A stretch of 64,000 nt of DNA from Amphiura filiformis (Eukaryota > Echinodermata > Ophiuroidea > Amphilepidida > Amphiuridae): NCBI RefSeq assembly GCF_039555335.1, contig NW_027305508.1:186001-250000 (forward strand). Direction: 5' to 3'. Shown piece after piece: positions 55,801 to 64,000 of the stretch. Under the pieces are notes generated by a model. That model had not been told where the DNA came from, did not search any database, and was given only the letters and a program-made list of their open reading frames with translations. Made by a program: the position numbers and the translations under genes. Every line of letters begins with the position of its first letter. Positions within the stretch are counted from its first letter, which is position 1.

Positions 55801-57654
55801 TGGACCCCACTGGGGGCCTAATTCCGACCTGAAACTTTTCAGCTTTCTTTTTCTTTTCTTTTTTTCTTTTTGCTCAAATTGTATGTGTTTTCCTTTTTTC
55901 AGCCAAATATAGCTATTTTACCCCATTTAAAAGTTGCAGTCCGTGGAAGGTCATGTCTTCCATAGGGGGTGTATGGATTTCAACTGGAATAGCCTCCTTT
56001 GGCCTGTTTGGTTCAGTTCTTGTCATATATGATGTTTATTTTCAGGTTTGGTAACAATAGAACCAACATATGTTGACCAAGATTTCTTGTCATGTATGAT
56101 GTATATTTTTCAGGTTTGGTAACAGAAGACCCAACGTATATTGACCAAGATTTCTTTCCTACCACATCACCAAGAAAAAAAAATGCATCATTTGAAGATG
56201 AGGATAAATCTAAGGTATGTAATGTGTGCAACTGAATTTTATAGAACACTGTGGCCTGACAATTACAGTGTTTTTTAAACTCCCTTGTCCTGCTGCATCA
56301 GGTGTACAATGGATCTGTTAGGAAAAAAAAAAAATTGTTGTGTTGCCCTCAACCGTCCAACCCTAAATCCTGAAATATCAGGGTCGGTATTTTTTTTTTT
56401 TTTTTGAATGATGATTTTTACAGATTTGTTCAAAAACTCAATGTTTTTCACTTAAAACTAATATTTTATTGAAAGACTTGTCTTTAATTGATGTCTAACA
56501 GGTATCCAGAAGTCAAAATTGACAAATGTCCCCTAATTGAAGAAGCATTATTTAATATTTGAGGGGATTTTTAAAAACTGATGGTTTAAAAAAGAAGAAA
56601 AAAAAAAGAAAAAGAAATCCGACCGTCCACCCAAATTTCCCATTTTCCCACTTGAAGGCAACACAACAAATTTTTTTTTTTCCTTAATGTGCTATTCCAT
56701 TTAAAATCCACACTCCTGTTGGGGAAGATTTTGGAAATCGTTCCACAGGGGGAGTTTGAGTATCAAATGGAATTGACACATTAGGCAGCTCTGTTTAATT
56801 TCATAAACCCTCTGAGAAAGATTCAACACGAATCTTCCACAGAGGGAGGGTGAGTTTCTGTGTTCATTCCATTTGAAATCCATAATCCCTTTGCTGAAGA
56901 TATTTCCAAAATCTTCCCCAGGGGGAGTGTTTATTTAAAATGAAATACCCCAATGCAGGCATGGGCAACCTATGGCCCGCGGTCCGCCTATGGCCTACAT
57001 ATAATTTTTGGGCGACCATCTAGAAATAATATTTTCTGTAGCCAAATATAAGCGAGGTTTGTGAACAAAGCTACCCTCAGTTATTATCCTGTTATTGTAT
57101 TTATTGTGTAAAATCACAGTAGTCCAATAACTTAACTTTATAAGGGGCTATGTATGCAGGCACTTATTTTAGTTTTTTGAACCAGTAGTGTAGCAACAGG
57201 GAAAAAATGATGATAAAATAATTTTTACCCTTTAGTAGCTGATTTGCTTAATTTATTAAAATAGTTAGTTTTTTATCTTTTCCCATGATGATCAATACAG
57301 TGACGTAACTTGCAAATTAAGTAGCTGATTTTTTTATTTTTTTTAAACACGGCAGCCACATTATAAGTTGCCTGAGGAATTCACAAGTTTTACTTGCTGT
57401 ATTTTTAATAATTATAAATGTGTCTCTTCCTGTAGCTTCTGAGTAGGCTTCTGAAGAGCAAACATCCAGAGGATCTACAAGCTGCGAATCGGCTTATCAA
57501 AAATATGGTCAAAGAAGATGAGAAGAAAATGGAGAAAGTTGCCAAAAGGCTTAATGAATTGGAGAGTTGCAATAATAATGTGAAATTACTGAATGAAATG
57601 TTGGCACACTACCAGCCAGGGGTTACTAGTGATCAGGAGAGAGAACTTATGAAG
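49831..57654 (+). CDS. GGA: GGA-type Golgi clathrin adaptor (partial; 3' end beyond window)
   Basis: Six exons encode 249 codons starting MAASDDGETLETLL. Residues about 10-145 form a VHS domain; KATNPANREDDWEYI, LLGHKIQSPQE and IELLYSWQTGLP are characteristic of GGAs rather than of TOM1 or HRS. After a short linker (FEDEDKSK) comes the N-terminal GAT region with SKHPEDLQAANRLIKNM and NNNVKLLNEML, the ARF1-binding part. GGAs sit at the trans-Golgi network. Their VHS domain binds acidic dileucine signals on sorting receptors such as mannose 6-phosphate receptors, and GAT binds ARF-GTP and ubiquitin. The rest of GAT, the clathrin-binding hinge and the ear domain are not in this window. Exon phases join without error: 43, 85, 175, 124, 101 and 219 nt. 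Vertebrates have three paralogues; this one cannot be assigned to a number. Confidence 0.95.
50452..51172 (+). mobile_element. Small TIR repeat, copy e, with a TA-MITE inserted
   Basis: The most complete copy of this family, in GGA intron 1. It starts TAGGTATGC and ends GGCATACCTA. The TA-MITE 50463-50723 interrupts it just inside the left end. Copy a (TATGCTAGGTGAATTC) shows the empty site. Confidence 0.7.
50463..50723. mobile_element. TA-flanked MITE, copy 2
   Basis: Near-identical to 7007-7272 and flanked by TA at 50461-50462 and 50724-50725. The host repeat shows a single TA at this point, proving a TA target duplication. Confidence 0.8.
51173..51704. other. GGA intron 1, unassigned
   Basis: No element ends or exons were recognised. 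A 103-codon minus-strand frame (51303-51614) lacks any domain signature. Confidence 0.4.
51705..51775 (-). pseudogene. tRNA-Gly(CCC)-like sequence
   Basis: On the minus strand, GTGGTCTAGCGGTAAGG (A-box region) is followed by CCTCCCACGC, an anticodon loop with CCC, and by GATCGATTCCC in the B-box position. A T run follows at 51691-51699. The anticodon stem pairs, but the acceptor and T stems do not. This is a tRNA pseudogene or a SINE head, not a working tRNA gene. Confidence 0.5.
51992..52046. repeat. 55-bp hairpin
   Basis: CTTGCCAGTCTTAAGCC pairs with GGCTTACATGAGACTGGCAAG, with a small bulge, around a 17-nt loop. It lies in GGA intron 1. Function unknown. Confidence 0.5.
52047..53382. other. 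GGA intron 1, distal part
   Basis: AT-rich. A C10 run lies near 53080. The 3' end provides the acceptor ACTTCCTTACAG. No exon or bounded element was recognised. Confidence 0.45.
53383..53467 (+). CDS. GGA: GGA exon 2
   Basis: 85 nt encoding NKATNPANREDDWEYIM and onward, the first helices of the VHS domain. The donor GTGAGT follows. Confidence 0.95.
53982..54352. mobile_element. TIR element in GGA intron 2
   Basis: TACCGTAACCACTCGGGTAT and its complement ATACCCGAGTGGTTACGGTA bound 371 bp. GTATAAGCCCACC-like motifs recur inside. TA at the tips suggests a mariner-type MITE. Confidence 0.65.
54667..54841 (+). CDS. GGA: GGA exon 3
   Basis: 175 nt: VHS core with LLGHKIQSPQEREAMQAL and GKFRFLNEMIKLISPK. 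The acceptor is AAATGCAG and the donor GTAAGT. It ends on a codon boundary at residue 101. Confidence 0.97.
54960..55217. mobile_element. hAT-like MITE family A, copy 3
   Basis: CAGTGTTCGAATTAAGG...TTTCGAACGCTG, with the exact 8-bp duplication TGCCCGAG (54952-54959, 55218-55225), in GGA intron 3. The interior is rich in GTTGTCC and GGACAACC. Confidence 0.8.
55565..55688 (+). CDS. GGA: GGA exon 4
   Basis: 124 nt encoding YLGNKTTEKVKKKTIELLYS and onward to MLKKQ, the last VHS helices. The donor is GGTAAG. Confidence 0.97.
56022..56113 (+). repeat. Duplicated splice acceptor before GGA exon 5
   Basis: The sequence TTTTCAGGTTTGGTAACA and its surroundings occur twice, 68 bp apart: acceptor at 56045 and the used acceptor at 56113. 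Both are followed by GTTTGGTAACA...CAAGATTTCTT. Splicing to the first copy would keep the frame for about 22 codons and then meet TAA at 56118-56120. Confidence 0.75.
56114..56214 (+). CDS. GGA: GGA exon 5
   Basis: 101 nt encoding the VHS-GAT linker: LVTEDPTYIDQDFFPTTS, then RKKNASFEDEDKSK. The acidic FEDED segment is conserved in GGAs. The donor is GTATGT. Confidence 0.93.
56322..56682. mobile_element. TIR element in GGA intron 5
   Basis: AATTGTTGTGTTGCCCTCAA and the complement of CTTGAAGGCAACACAACAAA are the ends. GACCGTCCA and CCGTCCAACC also mirror each other. Poly-A and poly-T runs flank it. Confidence 0.5.
56691..56951. mobile_element. Second TIR element in GGA intron 5
   Basis: GCTATTCCATTTAAAATCCA at the left is the approximate complement of TTTATTTAAAATGAAATACC at the right. 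Internal copies of ATTCCATTTGAAATCCA and TCTTCCACAGRGGGAG indicate a duplicated interior. Confidence 0.45.
57436..57654 (+). CDS. GGA: GGA exon 6
   Basis: 219 nt encoding the first helices of GAT (LLSRLLKSKHPEDLQAANRL and on to ERELMK). The acceptor is TTCCTGTAG and the donor GTAAAT. It is the last GGA exon in the window. Confidence 0.96.
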
Positions 57655-57747
57655 GTAAATGATTGATAAAGGTTGCTGGGTGATGAAAAATAAATTAAGA
57701 AGTTGACTGATGTGACATAGTTATCCCCAAAAAGGAGTTCAGATTTC

Positions 57748-57794
57748 TACTACTAGCCAGGTGTCACTTGTGAACAGGAAAGAGCATTTGTCAA
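57748..57794 (+). pseudogene. Decayed copy of the end of GGA exon 6
   Basis: Forty-seven bases beginning ACTACTAGCCAGGTGTCACT align without gaps to the end of exon 6 (ACTACCAGCCAGGGGTTACT) at about 79 percent identity. The donor is lost, so it is a fossil local duplication. Confidence 0.6.
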
Positions 57795-57904
57795 GTCATT
57801 CAAAGCGAGGACAAGAGATATTTTCCTACATTCAAACTGAGGACATTTGGCATAGCGAGGACAAAATCCCAGTCCTCACTTTGTAAATAGGTGCACTGGA
57901 TGAC

Positions 57905-58177
57905 CAGGGGTAGCATTAAGGCTCAAAAGTCGGGGGTTGTTTTCCTGTGTTTTTCACTCCTGAGCTTGCAGAAAATCCAAATACATGGGGTGAAAATTAA
58001 ATCTCGGGGGTTGAAAAATATTTTGCAGTGTAGTCAGGGGTACGAGTAAGGTCCAAAAGTAGAGGGTCAGCGTTCACCCCTGAGCTTGCACATATTCCCA
58101 ATATAGAGGGTGAAAAATTAATATTTTCTAAATTTAGGGGGCCATTCACCCCCGATCGGGGGTTAACGCTACCCCTG
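57905..58177. mobile_element. hAT-like MITE, family D
   Basis: CAGGGGTAGCATTAAGG and TTAACGCTACCCCTG, with the exact 8-bp duplication TGGATGAC (57897-57904, 58178-58185). A CCTGAGCTTGCA-containing segment is repeated inside. Confidence 0.8.
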
Positions 58178-58185
58178 TGGATGAC

Positions 58186-58728
58186 ACTCTTTCTGTAGTG
58201 GGTATGTGCTAGGCCTATTTAGAGATAGATGAAAAAATGTCCTTACTTTGAAAGTGTGAAACTCACTCTTGTCCGCACTTTGAATGCCGGGACAGACACC
58301 ATTTACACATGTGTGTATCATAAGTCCTCGCTTCTATTTCCCACGCACGTAGGGGTGAATTATGAATGTACATTCTGTTCAGTCTATCTAAACAGAAATT
58401 GGCCAAAACTACAAATTGCTCAATAATTGATAATACCCCCTCCTGGCTAGATTTTATTCCCTGGCAAAATGCCTGTGTATATCAAATACGGTCACTCAGG
58501 TGAAGAAAACTAATAATTTTGTATGCAACTCAGTAGGAATAGCATTTGGTAGTGTAAAATCAGATGCTCCTTTAGAGAGCAAAATGGCTGAAGTCTTTGA
58601 CTGTGTAGGTCCAAGTTTGATCCTCAGTGGAGGAAACAAATGGTAACAAAATCCAGTTTTGCCATTACTGCATTTGAATTGTTGGGCAGATGCAGTTGAT
58701 GACTAAGACCACAACCAATTGTGATAAT
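58186..58728. other. Noncoding stretch in the GGA intron
   Basis: No exon of the remaining GAT, hinge or ear domains was found. A weak B-box-like GTCCAAGTTTGATCC near 58609 may be a SINE trace. Confidence 0.35.
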
Positions 58729-58924
58729 AATAATAAGAAGAAATTTATTAAAAGCGCACTATTGCACACAAAGCGGCCTCTAGGCGCTGAATACATAATA
58801 CACATAATAATGAAAATAATACAGCATTTATAAAAATTACAATACTTATCAATATACAAAATATGAATTTACCTTAAAATTAAACAATAAAAACTATGCA
58901 TAAACAAGCAGGCCAGCTGCACAT

Positions 58925-59680
58925 ACACAACATCAAGGGCATAAAAAATAGCAAAAAACACAACCATCTCCATCCAAGGATGGAGACGCCTGTGTAAGAA
59001 GCATGCGAGACCCACCGATGTAGCACAAGTGCCAATCCGTGGGCCTCACATGCCCCTCAACATAATTAAATATAATGACACTTACAATAAAATTATTACA
59101 CGCAAAGAAAACACTATTCTCATGAAATAAATAGCATGGCAAATAAATAAGCGATAACACGACCACCTCCATCCAAAGGATGGAGACGCTTGTGTAAGAA
59201 GCATGAGAGACCCACCGATGTAGCAAAAGTACCAATCCGTGGGCCTCACATGCCCCTCAACATAATTACATATAATGACACTAACAATAAAATTATTACA
59301 CTCAAAGAAAACACTATTCTCATGAAATAAATAGCATGGCAAATAAATAAGCAAAAACACGACCACCTCCATCCAAGGATGGAGACGCTTGTGTAAGAAG
59401 CATGCGAGACCCACCGATGTAGCACAAGTGCCAATCCTTGGGGCTCGCATGCCCCTCAACACAACCAATACAATTAAATATGACACTTATAATAAAAATA
59501 CACGAAAAGAAAACACTACTCCCATAAAATAAGTAACATCATAACAAATAAATAAGCAAAACACAACCATCTCCATCGAAAGAAATGGGGACGCCTGTGT
59601 AAAGAGCATGAGAGACCAACCGATATAGCATAAGAGCCAATCCATCGATCTCACATGCCCTTGAAGACAAACAATGTGTC
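58925..59680 (-). repeat. Four-copy 200-bp tandem array of hairpins in the LINE 3' region
   Basis: Units are spaced 199, 200 and 204 bp (CCATCTCCATC or CCACCTCCATC at 58964, 59163, 59363 and 59567). Each holds a 53-bp near-palindrome (59001-59053, 59201-59253, 59400-59452, 59606-59658). Its arms GCATGCGAG, CCCACCGAT and their complements surround GCACAAGTGC. The third copy has exactly complementary tips, CTCGCATGC, while others have wobble or mismatch. Confidence 0.8.
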
Positions 59681-60110
59681 ATGTGACTCTGACGTCATAT
59701 CTAAGTCACATGACCAAAATCCCGCTCCAGTCAACCACTCTTGAAAAAGTCTCGTCGGATGACGGACGAAAATTTGAGTAAGTCAAATTTTTTCTTAAGT
59801 TGTGTGACCAGTTTAAACTTACCTCAACAAATGTGAAACAAATATAGCACAAAATAATCTAAAAGCACCAAATATTTGAAATTCATCGTACATGCGCCGT
59901 GCCCAACAGAAACGAGAGGCGGCAAAAACCAGAAAACACGAACGCAGCAGCCGCACTCACAGGTTAGGCCAGAGTAGATGCACAATGAAAAACAGACAAA
60001 ATATTGATTAAGTACAACATAATAATATTATCAAACAGAGTGGATGAACAAACAAAAGACATATATGTCAAATTAGCAGCAAGAACACATAATAAATAAA
60101 ACAGCAAATG

Positions 60111-61213
60111 TTACTGAAAGTATTGTTTGAACAGGTAAGTTTTGAGACCTGATTTGAATTGTTCTACAGAGGCATGGCATCTCATATGGATAGGAAGATT
60201 GTTCCACAATACCGGTGCTGACATCGCGAAAGCTCTGGAACCATAAGTTATAGTCCGTGGAATAGTAGATGGCAATCTTAGCAGATTCTGTGTTGTAGAT
60301 CGAAGAGAGCGTCCGGGCTCATACCGAGTAATCAATTGTGTCATATACGATGGAGCGAGATCTTGCAGGCACTTGAAGGTCAGAAGCAATAACTTGTACT
60401 GTATCCTCTGACAAACCGGCAGCCAATGAAGCTCAAAGAGTACTGGCGTGATATTTTGACGGTTTTGAAGTCTTTGAAGACGCTGAATTTGTGACACTGG
60501 TAGCCCAAAGAATAAGCTGTTACATGAGTCTAGACGCGATGTTATATACGCGTGCACCAGTTTTTCTGTCGAGGATCTATCAAGAAACCGGCGGATCTTT
60601 CCAATTTTGTAGATGCAAGCCCAGCCTTTGCGAAGAACACTCCTGATGTGAGCATCCATTGTGAGGTGTTCATCAAACACAACCCCGAGGTTTCGCGCTC
60701 AGAACATGTCTTTACTATTGAGTCACAGATGGTAAGCGAGTCGAGGGCAGTGGTTTTCTTGAAGCGAGATGTTAAGTGCAACACTTCTGTTTTTGCATCA
60801 TTGAATTGCAGTTTATTTGCAACGGCCCAGGCCTTGATATCTTCCACGCAGTGCTCAATTTGACGAATGGAGGTGTCTCTATTGGCTGGCTTGAACAGAA
60901 GATAAACCTGTGTATCATCTGCGTACATGGTGTGATTGATGTTATGCTTGCTAATAATGTCACTGAGAGGAGCGCTGTAAAATGTGAACAGTGGGGCTCC
61001 TGCTACCGAGCCCTGGGGCACACCATAAGTAAGATCTCTAGGACGTGACTCAGATTCTCCAATGACGACAGATTGAGTCCGGCCATCCAGATAAGAGCGG
61101 AACCACGAGAGGACTGTTCCACAAATACCATAGCGCTCTTCAAGACGTGTGATTAGGATGGTGTGGTCAATGGTGTCGAAGGCAGCGCTAAGATCGAGTA
61201 GAAGTAGGGTTGC
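60111..61213 (-). pseudogene. LINE reverse transcriptase, C-terminal half
   Basis: From about 61213 the frame reads LLDLSAAFDTIDH (first catalytic aspartate), then GVPQGSV near 61020 and the active site MYADDTQVY near 60930. After a one-base shift near 60685 the last frame (60680-60111) carries LHWLPVCQRIQYKLLLL and RSRAFAMSAPVLWN-like wording, the conserved C-terminal region of CR1-group elements. The stop is at 60111-60113. The reverse transcriptase would prime cDNA synthesis on nicked target DNA. Confidence 0.88.
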
Positions 61214-62205
61214 TGATCGAGTCCAAGCAAGATATCATTTGTGACACGGAGTAAGGCAGTTTCAGTCGAGTGGTTGCGACGGTAGGCAGACTGGGCTTCA
61301 GCGTACAGATTATTGGAAGCAAAGTATTCCTGAATCTGAGCTAGACAGCACCTTTCGAGCAGTTTTCCCAGAAATTGCAGTTGTGATACTGGTCTATAGT
61401 TCTTGTAGACATCTTGATCAAGGTTCGCCTTTTTCAGAAGTGGGGTCACTTTAGCTGTTTTGAAGCTTGTTGGAACACAGCCTGAAGTCAGCGACATGTT
61501 GATGATGTTAGTCACAACTGGGAGAATACTATCAATGCATTTCTTGAATAGATCCGTTGGAATTGGATCGAGCGAGCAACTCTTCGTAGGCGAGTCCATT
61601 ATGATCTTCCGAATCTCAGCACTGGAAAGCTCATTGAATCTCTCAAGACTTCCACTACGCGAGTCTTTGACAATGGTAGAGTGCGATAGATGGACGGCGG
61701 AATCTAGGCCTTGACGAATCTTCTGAATTTTCTCGTCGAAGAATGATGCAAATTCCTCTGCAAGCTCACAACTTGAGTTGTGCTTAGGTAGCGCTGGTTT
61801 GCTGCTAGGATTACACAGGGTGTCAACAACTCTGAACAATTCTTTGCTGTCACAGTCAAGGATCTTTGCTCGATGATGATTGCGCTTTGCCGTATCAAGC
61901 ATAGTTTTATAGATTTTACACTGCTCAGCATAAATTTGCTTGTCGATCTCTAACTTGGATTTTGCATACTTCCTTTCAGCACGACGCTTTTTCTGTTTCG
62001 CAGAGCGTAAGTCGTCATTATACCAAGGAGTCTGTGTTCTAACGGTTACAGTTTTTTCAACAACTGGAGCATGCTTATCGAGAAGATCGCAGAGGACAGT
62101 TTCATATTGATTCACTAGCCCTTCAAGGTCGGAAGCAGGATCAGTGTACAGCAACGACGATTCAATATCTTGCTTGAATGCCTCGACATCTATTTCCTGA
62201 TCTTT
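61153..62205 (-). pseudogene. LINE reverse transcriptase, N-terminal half
   Basis: Starts just after an in-frame TAG (62206-62208) that separates it from the endonuclease in the same frame. It contains basic KQKKRRAERKYAKSK and then RT motifs KTAKVTPLLKK, YRPVSQLQFLGKLLER and AYRRNHSTETALL. A frameshift near 61213 moves the catalytic palm to another frame. Confidence 0.88.
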
Positions 62206-63063
62206 CTATACTTCATAGTCTTTTTTACACAGCTTTAGGAGGGTGGATATTGAGGAGGCACGTAACGGGTAGTGATCAGAGTACAACTCTGGGGTTACTC
62301 TAACCTGACCAGCAATAGCTTTGGAGGTAGAACGATCAATTAGAAGATCCAAAGTGTGACCTTTTTTGTGCGCCGCTTCAGTCACATGTTGTTTGAGACC
62401 GACAGTGTCTAACATCTCTATGAAGGATCGAGCAAATCGGTCTTGAGCATCATCGACATGGCAGTTGAAGTCGCCTAAAATGAGTATTTCTCCAGGAATT
62501 AGTGAAACAAACTCAAGGAAACATCCGAAATCCTCCAGGAACATTGAATCAGTCAATTTGTTTTCCTTGGAGGGAGGTGGGCAATATATGTTGAATATCC
62601 TTACAGTGGATGATCCACGCGATATGCTAACATCCATGTGTTCAAAACTCGGGTAAACAGTACTATTGTTGGTTACAAGTTGGTAACCTCTTTTGATGAT
62701 AAAACAAAGGCCACCACCTTTTCCAGATTTTCTTGGTGATTGAACCAATTCGAAATTGGGAAGTGTAAGAGCAATATCAGCCAATGCATGGTTATCTCTT
62801 TCGTCCCCACGAAACCATGACTCCTGAATAGCAATAACATCAATGTCATTGTCAATTATGACGTCACATATTTCAGTTGTCTTATTGTTCATAGATCGGG
62901 TATTCCAGGTAGCTATTTTAGGTTTTATTGAGTGATTGTCTGTTTTTATGGAAGCTTCTTGCAACTTGACATTAATGATATTGTTCTGTTGATTATGCTT
63001 GATTGGGATTGGCACAAGATTAGATTGATCAAGTTTGGGCCTACTCGTCTGGCTTTTGGGCAA
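62206..63063 (-). pseudogene. LINE AP-type endonuclease
   Basis: Exonuclease-endonuclease-phosphatase fold with visible active-site blocks: ATWNTRSMNNK (asparagine), AIQESWF (metal-binding glutamate), ILGDFNCHVDD (aspartate and asparagine), HTLDLLI, and YSDHYPL (final aspartate-histidine). All key residues appear to be present. The frame ends at the TAG noted above. It would nick target DNA to start insertion. Confidence 0.9.
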
Positions 63064-63068
63064 AGTGT

Positions 63069-63272
63069 TTATTCGCTCGTAACAATCGAAGTGATTTGGC
63101 GTTGTTTTAGTCTGCCTGCTCTACAGCCACGTTTGGTCTTCTTCTTGGCACTAATACCAAATTCATTGATGTTTAACCATGTTTGTGAATCAACTTTGTT
63201 GTGCGATGTGTTTATCACACCTTTTGCAATACTGATCAGCATCGATTTGGAGTAATTCAAAGTAGGATACAT
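63069..63272 (-). pseudogene. Probable N-terminal part of the LINE ORF
   Basis: A 67-codon frame that ends just upstream of the endonuclease, in a different phase. It contains basic KKKTKRGCRAGRLKQRQ, wording often found just before the endonuclease in related LINEs. It is probably the frameshifted leader of the same ORF. Confidence 0.45.
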
Positions 63273-63595
63273 TATACAAAATAGTTAGAGTACGAGATTG
63301 TAAACAAATCAATATATTGATACCGATAGAAAGCAATACGGAGAATACCGTACGTAGTATTCATACATACAGTTCAAAATGTAGCACAGTCAAGATGATA
63401 AAGTCCAATTTTCTCCAAATAATAAAAGTTAAAAACAAATTCAACAGCAACACAATGTTCTAGGATAAACAACTGTAGTATCAGTTAAGTACAAATCTGA
63501 AAATTCAAGTCAAATTTCGGTGAAAAGTTACATAAATCCTTAGCATGAAGTGAAGAGCAGCAGCCAGACGAGCGCCGCCAAACGAGTGGGATCCC

Positions 63596-64000
63596 TGTAA
63601 TGCTTGACTGTCAGTATACCCTGCCCTTGGAGAAGCTAATATGGATTGTCACAGCATTTTACTGAGTAAACCCTCATAAGTGAGTTACTTGAGAACTCTA
63701 GCTTCAAAGTTGCACACAATAGTTTGGCATTCAAGGCTAGAGTCCATTGCAGATTAGTGTTGACATTTTTTGCAACACATGTTAAATATTTTGTTGATGT
63801 TTAAATTTGGATGAAAGTTGTTTTCATCAGTAAACTGTATCTTTTTAGCAAAGGTTGTATTTTGAACAGTCTAAAATTTAGTTGAAGTGCAATTGTAACG
63901 AAAGACTTTAGGCATTCACCTGCCTTGATTGGCTGTTTACTTCTGAACTTCCATTGCTTTACACTGTCATTCTCCATCAATTTATACCATTTTTCTATAT
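63596..64000. other. Noncoding end of window
   Basis: AT-rich sequence beyond the presumed 5' end of the LINE. No further GGA exon or element was recognised. Confidence 0.4.

Larger units (their letters stand above)
58729..63595 (-). mobile_element. CR1-like LINE, broken
   Basis: Reading on the minus strand: a GC-rich start near 63590, an apurinic-type endonuclease, a reverse transcriptase with YADD, a long 3' region with a hairpin array, and a short (TTA)n-type tail at 58723-58745. That order and tail type fit the CR1/L2 group. The element sits in an intron of the GGA gene, antisense to it. The coding region is disrupted by one stop and at least three frameshifts, so it is inactive. Confidence 0.8.

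Noticed and set aside
57655..64000. Further GGA exons (end of GAT, hinge, ear)
   Set aside because: I looked for the conserved continuation of GAT on the plus strand and found none. The LINE occupies most of this interval.

Overview
This is animal nuclear DNA: AT-rich, intron-rich and crowded with transposable elements. Two conserved host genes lie on the plus strand. Their exons read without a frameshift across canonical GT-AG junctions. The very common TAGGCCTA-type motif, a BEL/Pao retrotransposon, a GIY-YIG Penelope-like element, a CR1-like LINE and many MITEs suggest a marine invertebrate deuterostome, most likely an echinoderm. That placement is inference.

Host genes. (1) PHF5A, the SF3b spliceosome subunit, is complete in three coding exons (14297-14348, 38887-39077, 41162-41251). 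They encode 110 residues. Intron 1 is about 24.5 kb. (2) A GGA-type clathrin adaptor is partial, with six exons (49831-49873, 53383-53467, 54667-54841, 55565-55688, 56114-56214, 57436-57654). They encode the VHS domain and the start of the GAT domain; the rest lies past the right edge. The two genes work in unrelated processes, U2 snRNP splicing and trans-Golgi sorting.

Layout. 1-14 kb: foldback and TIR elements, an unassigned 167-codon ORF (2942-3445), a broken Penelope-like element (7965-9850) and a 150-bp minisatellite (10847-11405). 14.3-41.3 kb: PHF5A. Its first intron holds a stack of elements inserted inside one another. A small TIR repeat (14468-28901) was split by a 4-bp-TSD element, then a 10-bp-TSD element, then a foldback element, and finally a 9.3-kb BEL/Pao LTR retrotransposon (15634-24965, exact TSD CCTAC). 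A Helitron (25622-27565) lies in the same stack. A second copy of the small repeat (29010-36459) was split by a 5.1-kb TIR element and others. A third nest (36591-38544) holds hAT-like elements inside a TA-flanked MITE. 41-49.8 kb: MITEs, a tRNA-derived SINE and a tandem array rich in DR1-like nuclear-receptor motifs. 49.8-57.7 kb: the GGA gene, with repeats in its introns and local duplications of exon sequence. 58.7-63.6 kb: a CR1-like LINE on the minus strand, with a four-copy array of long hairpins in its 3' region.

Most elements were placed by their own boundaries (TIRs, exact target-site duplications, uninterrupted copies elsewhere in the window) rather than by database names. Superfamily labels follow from TIR and TSD type and should be read as inference.
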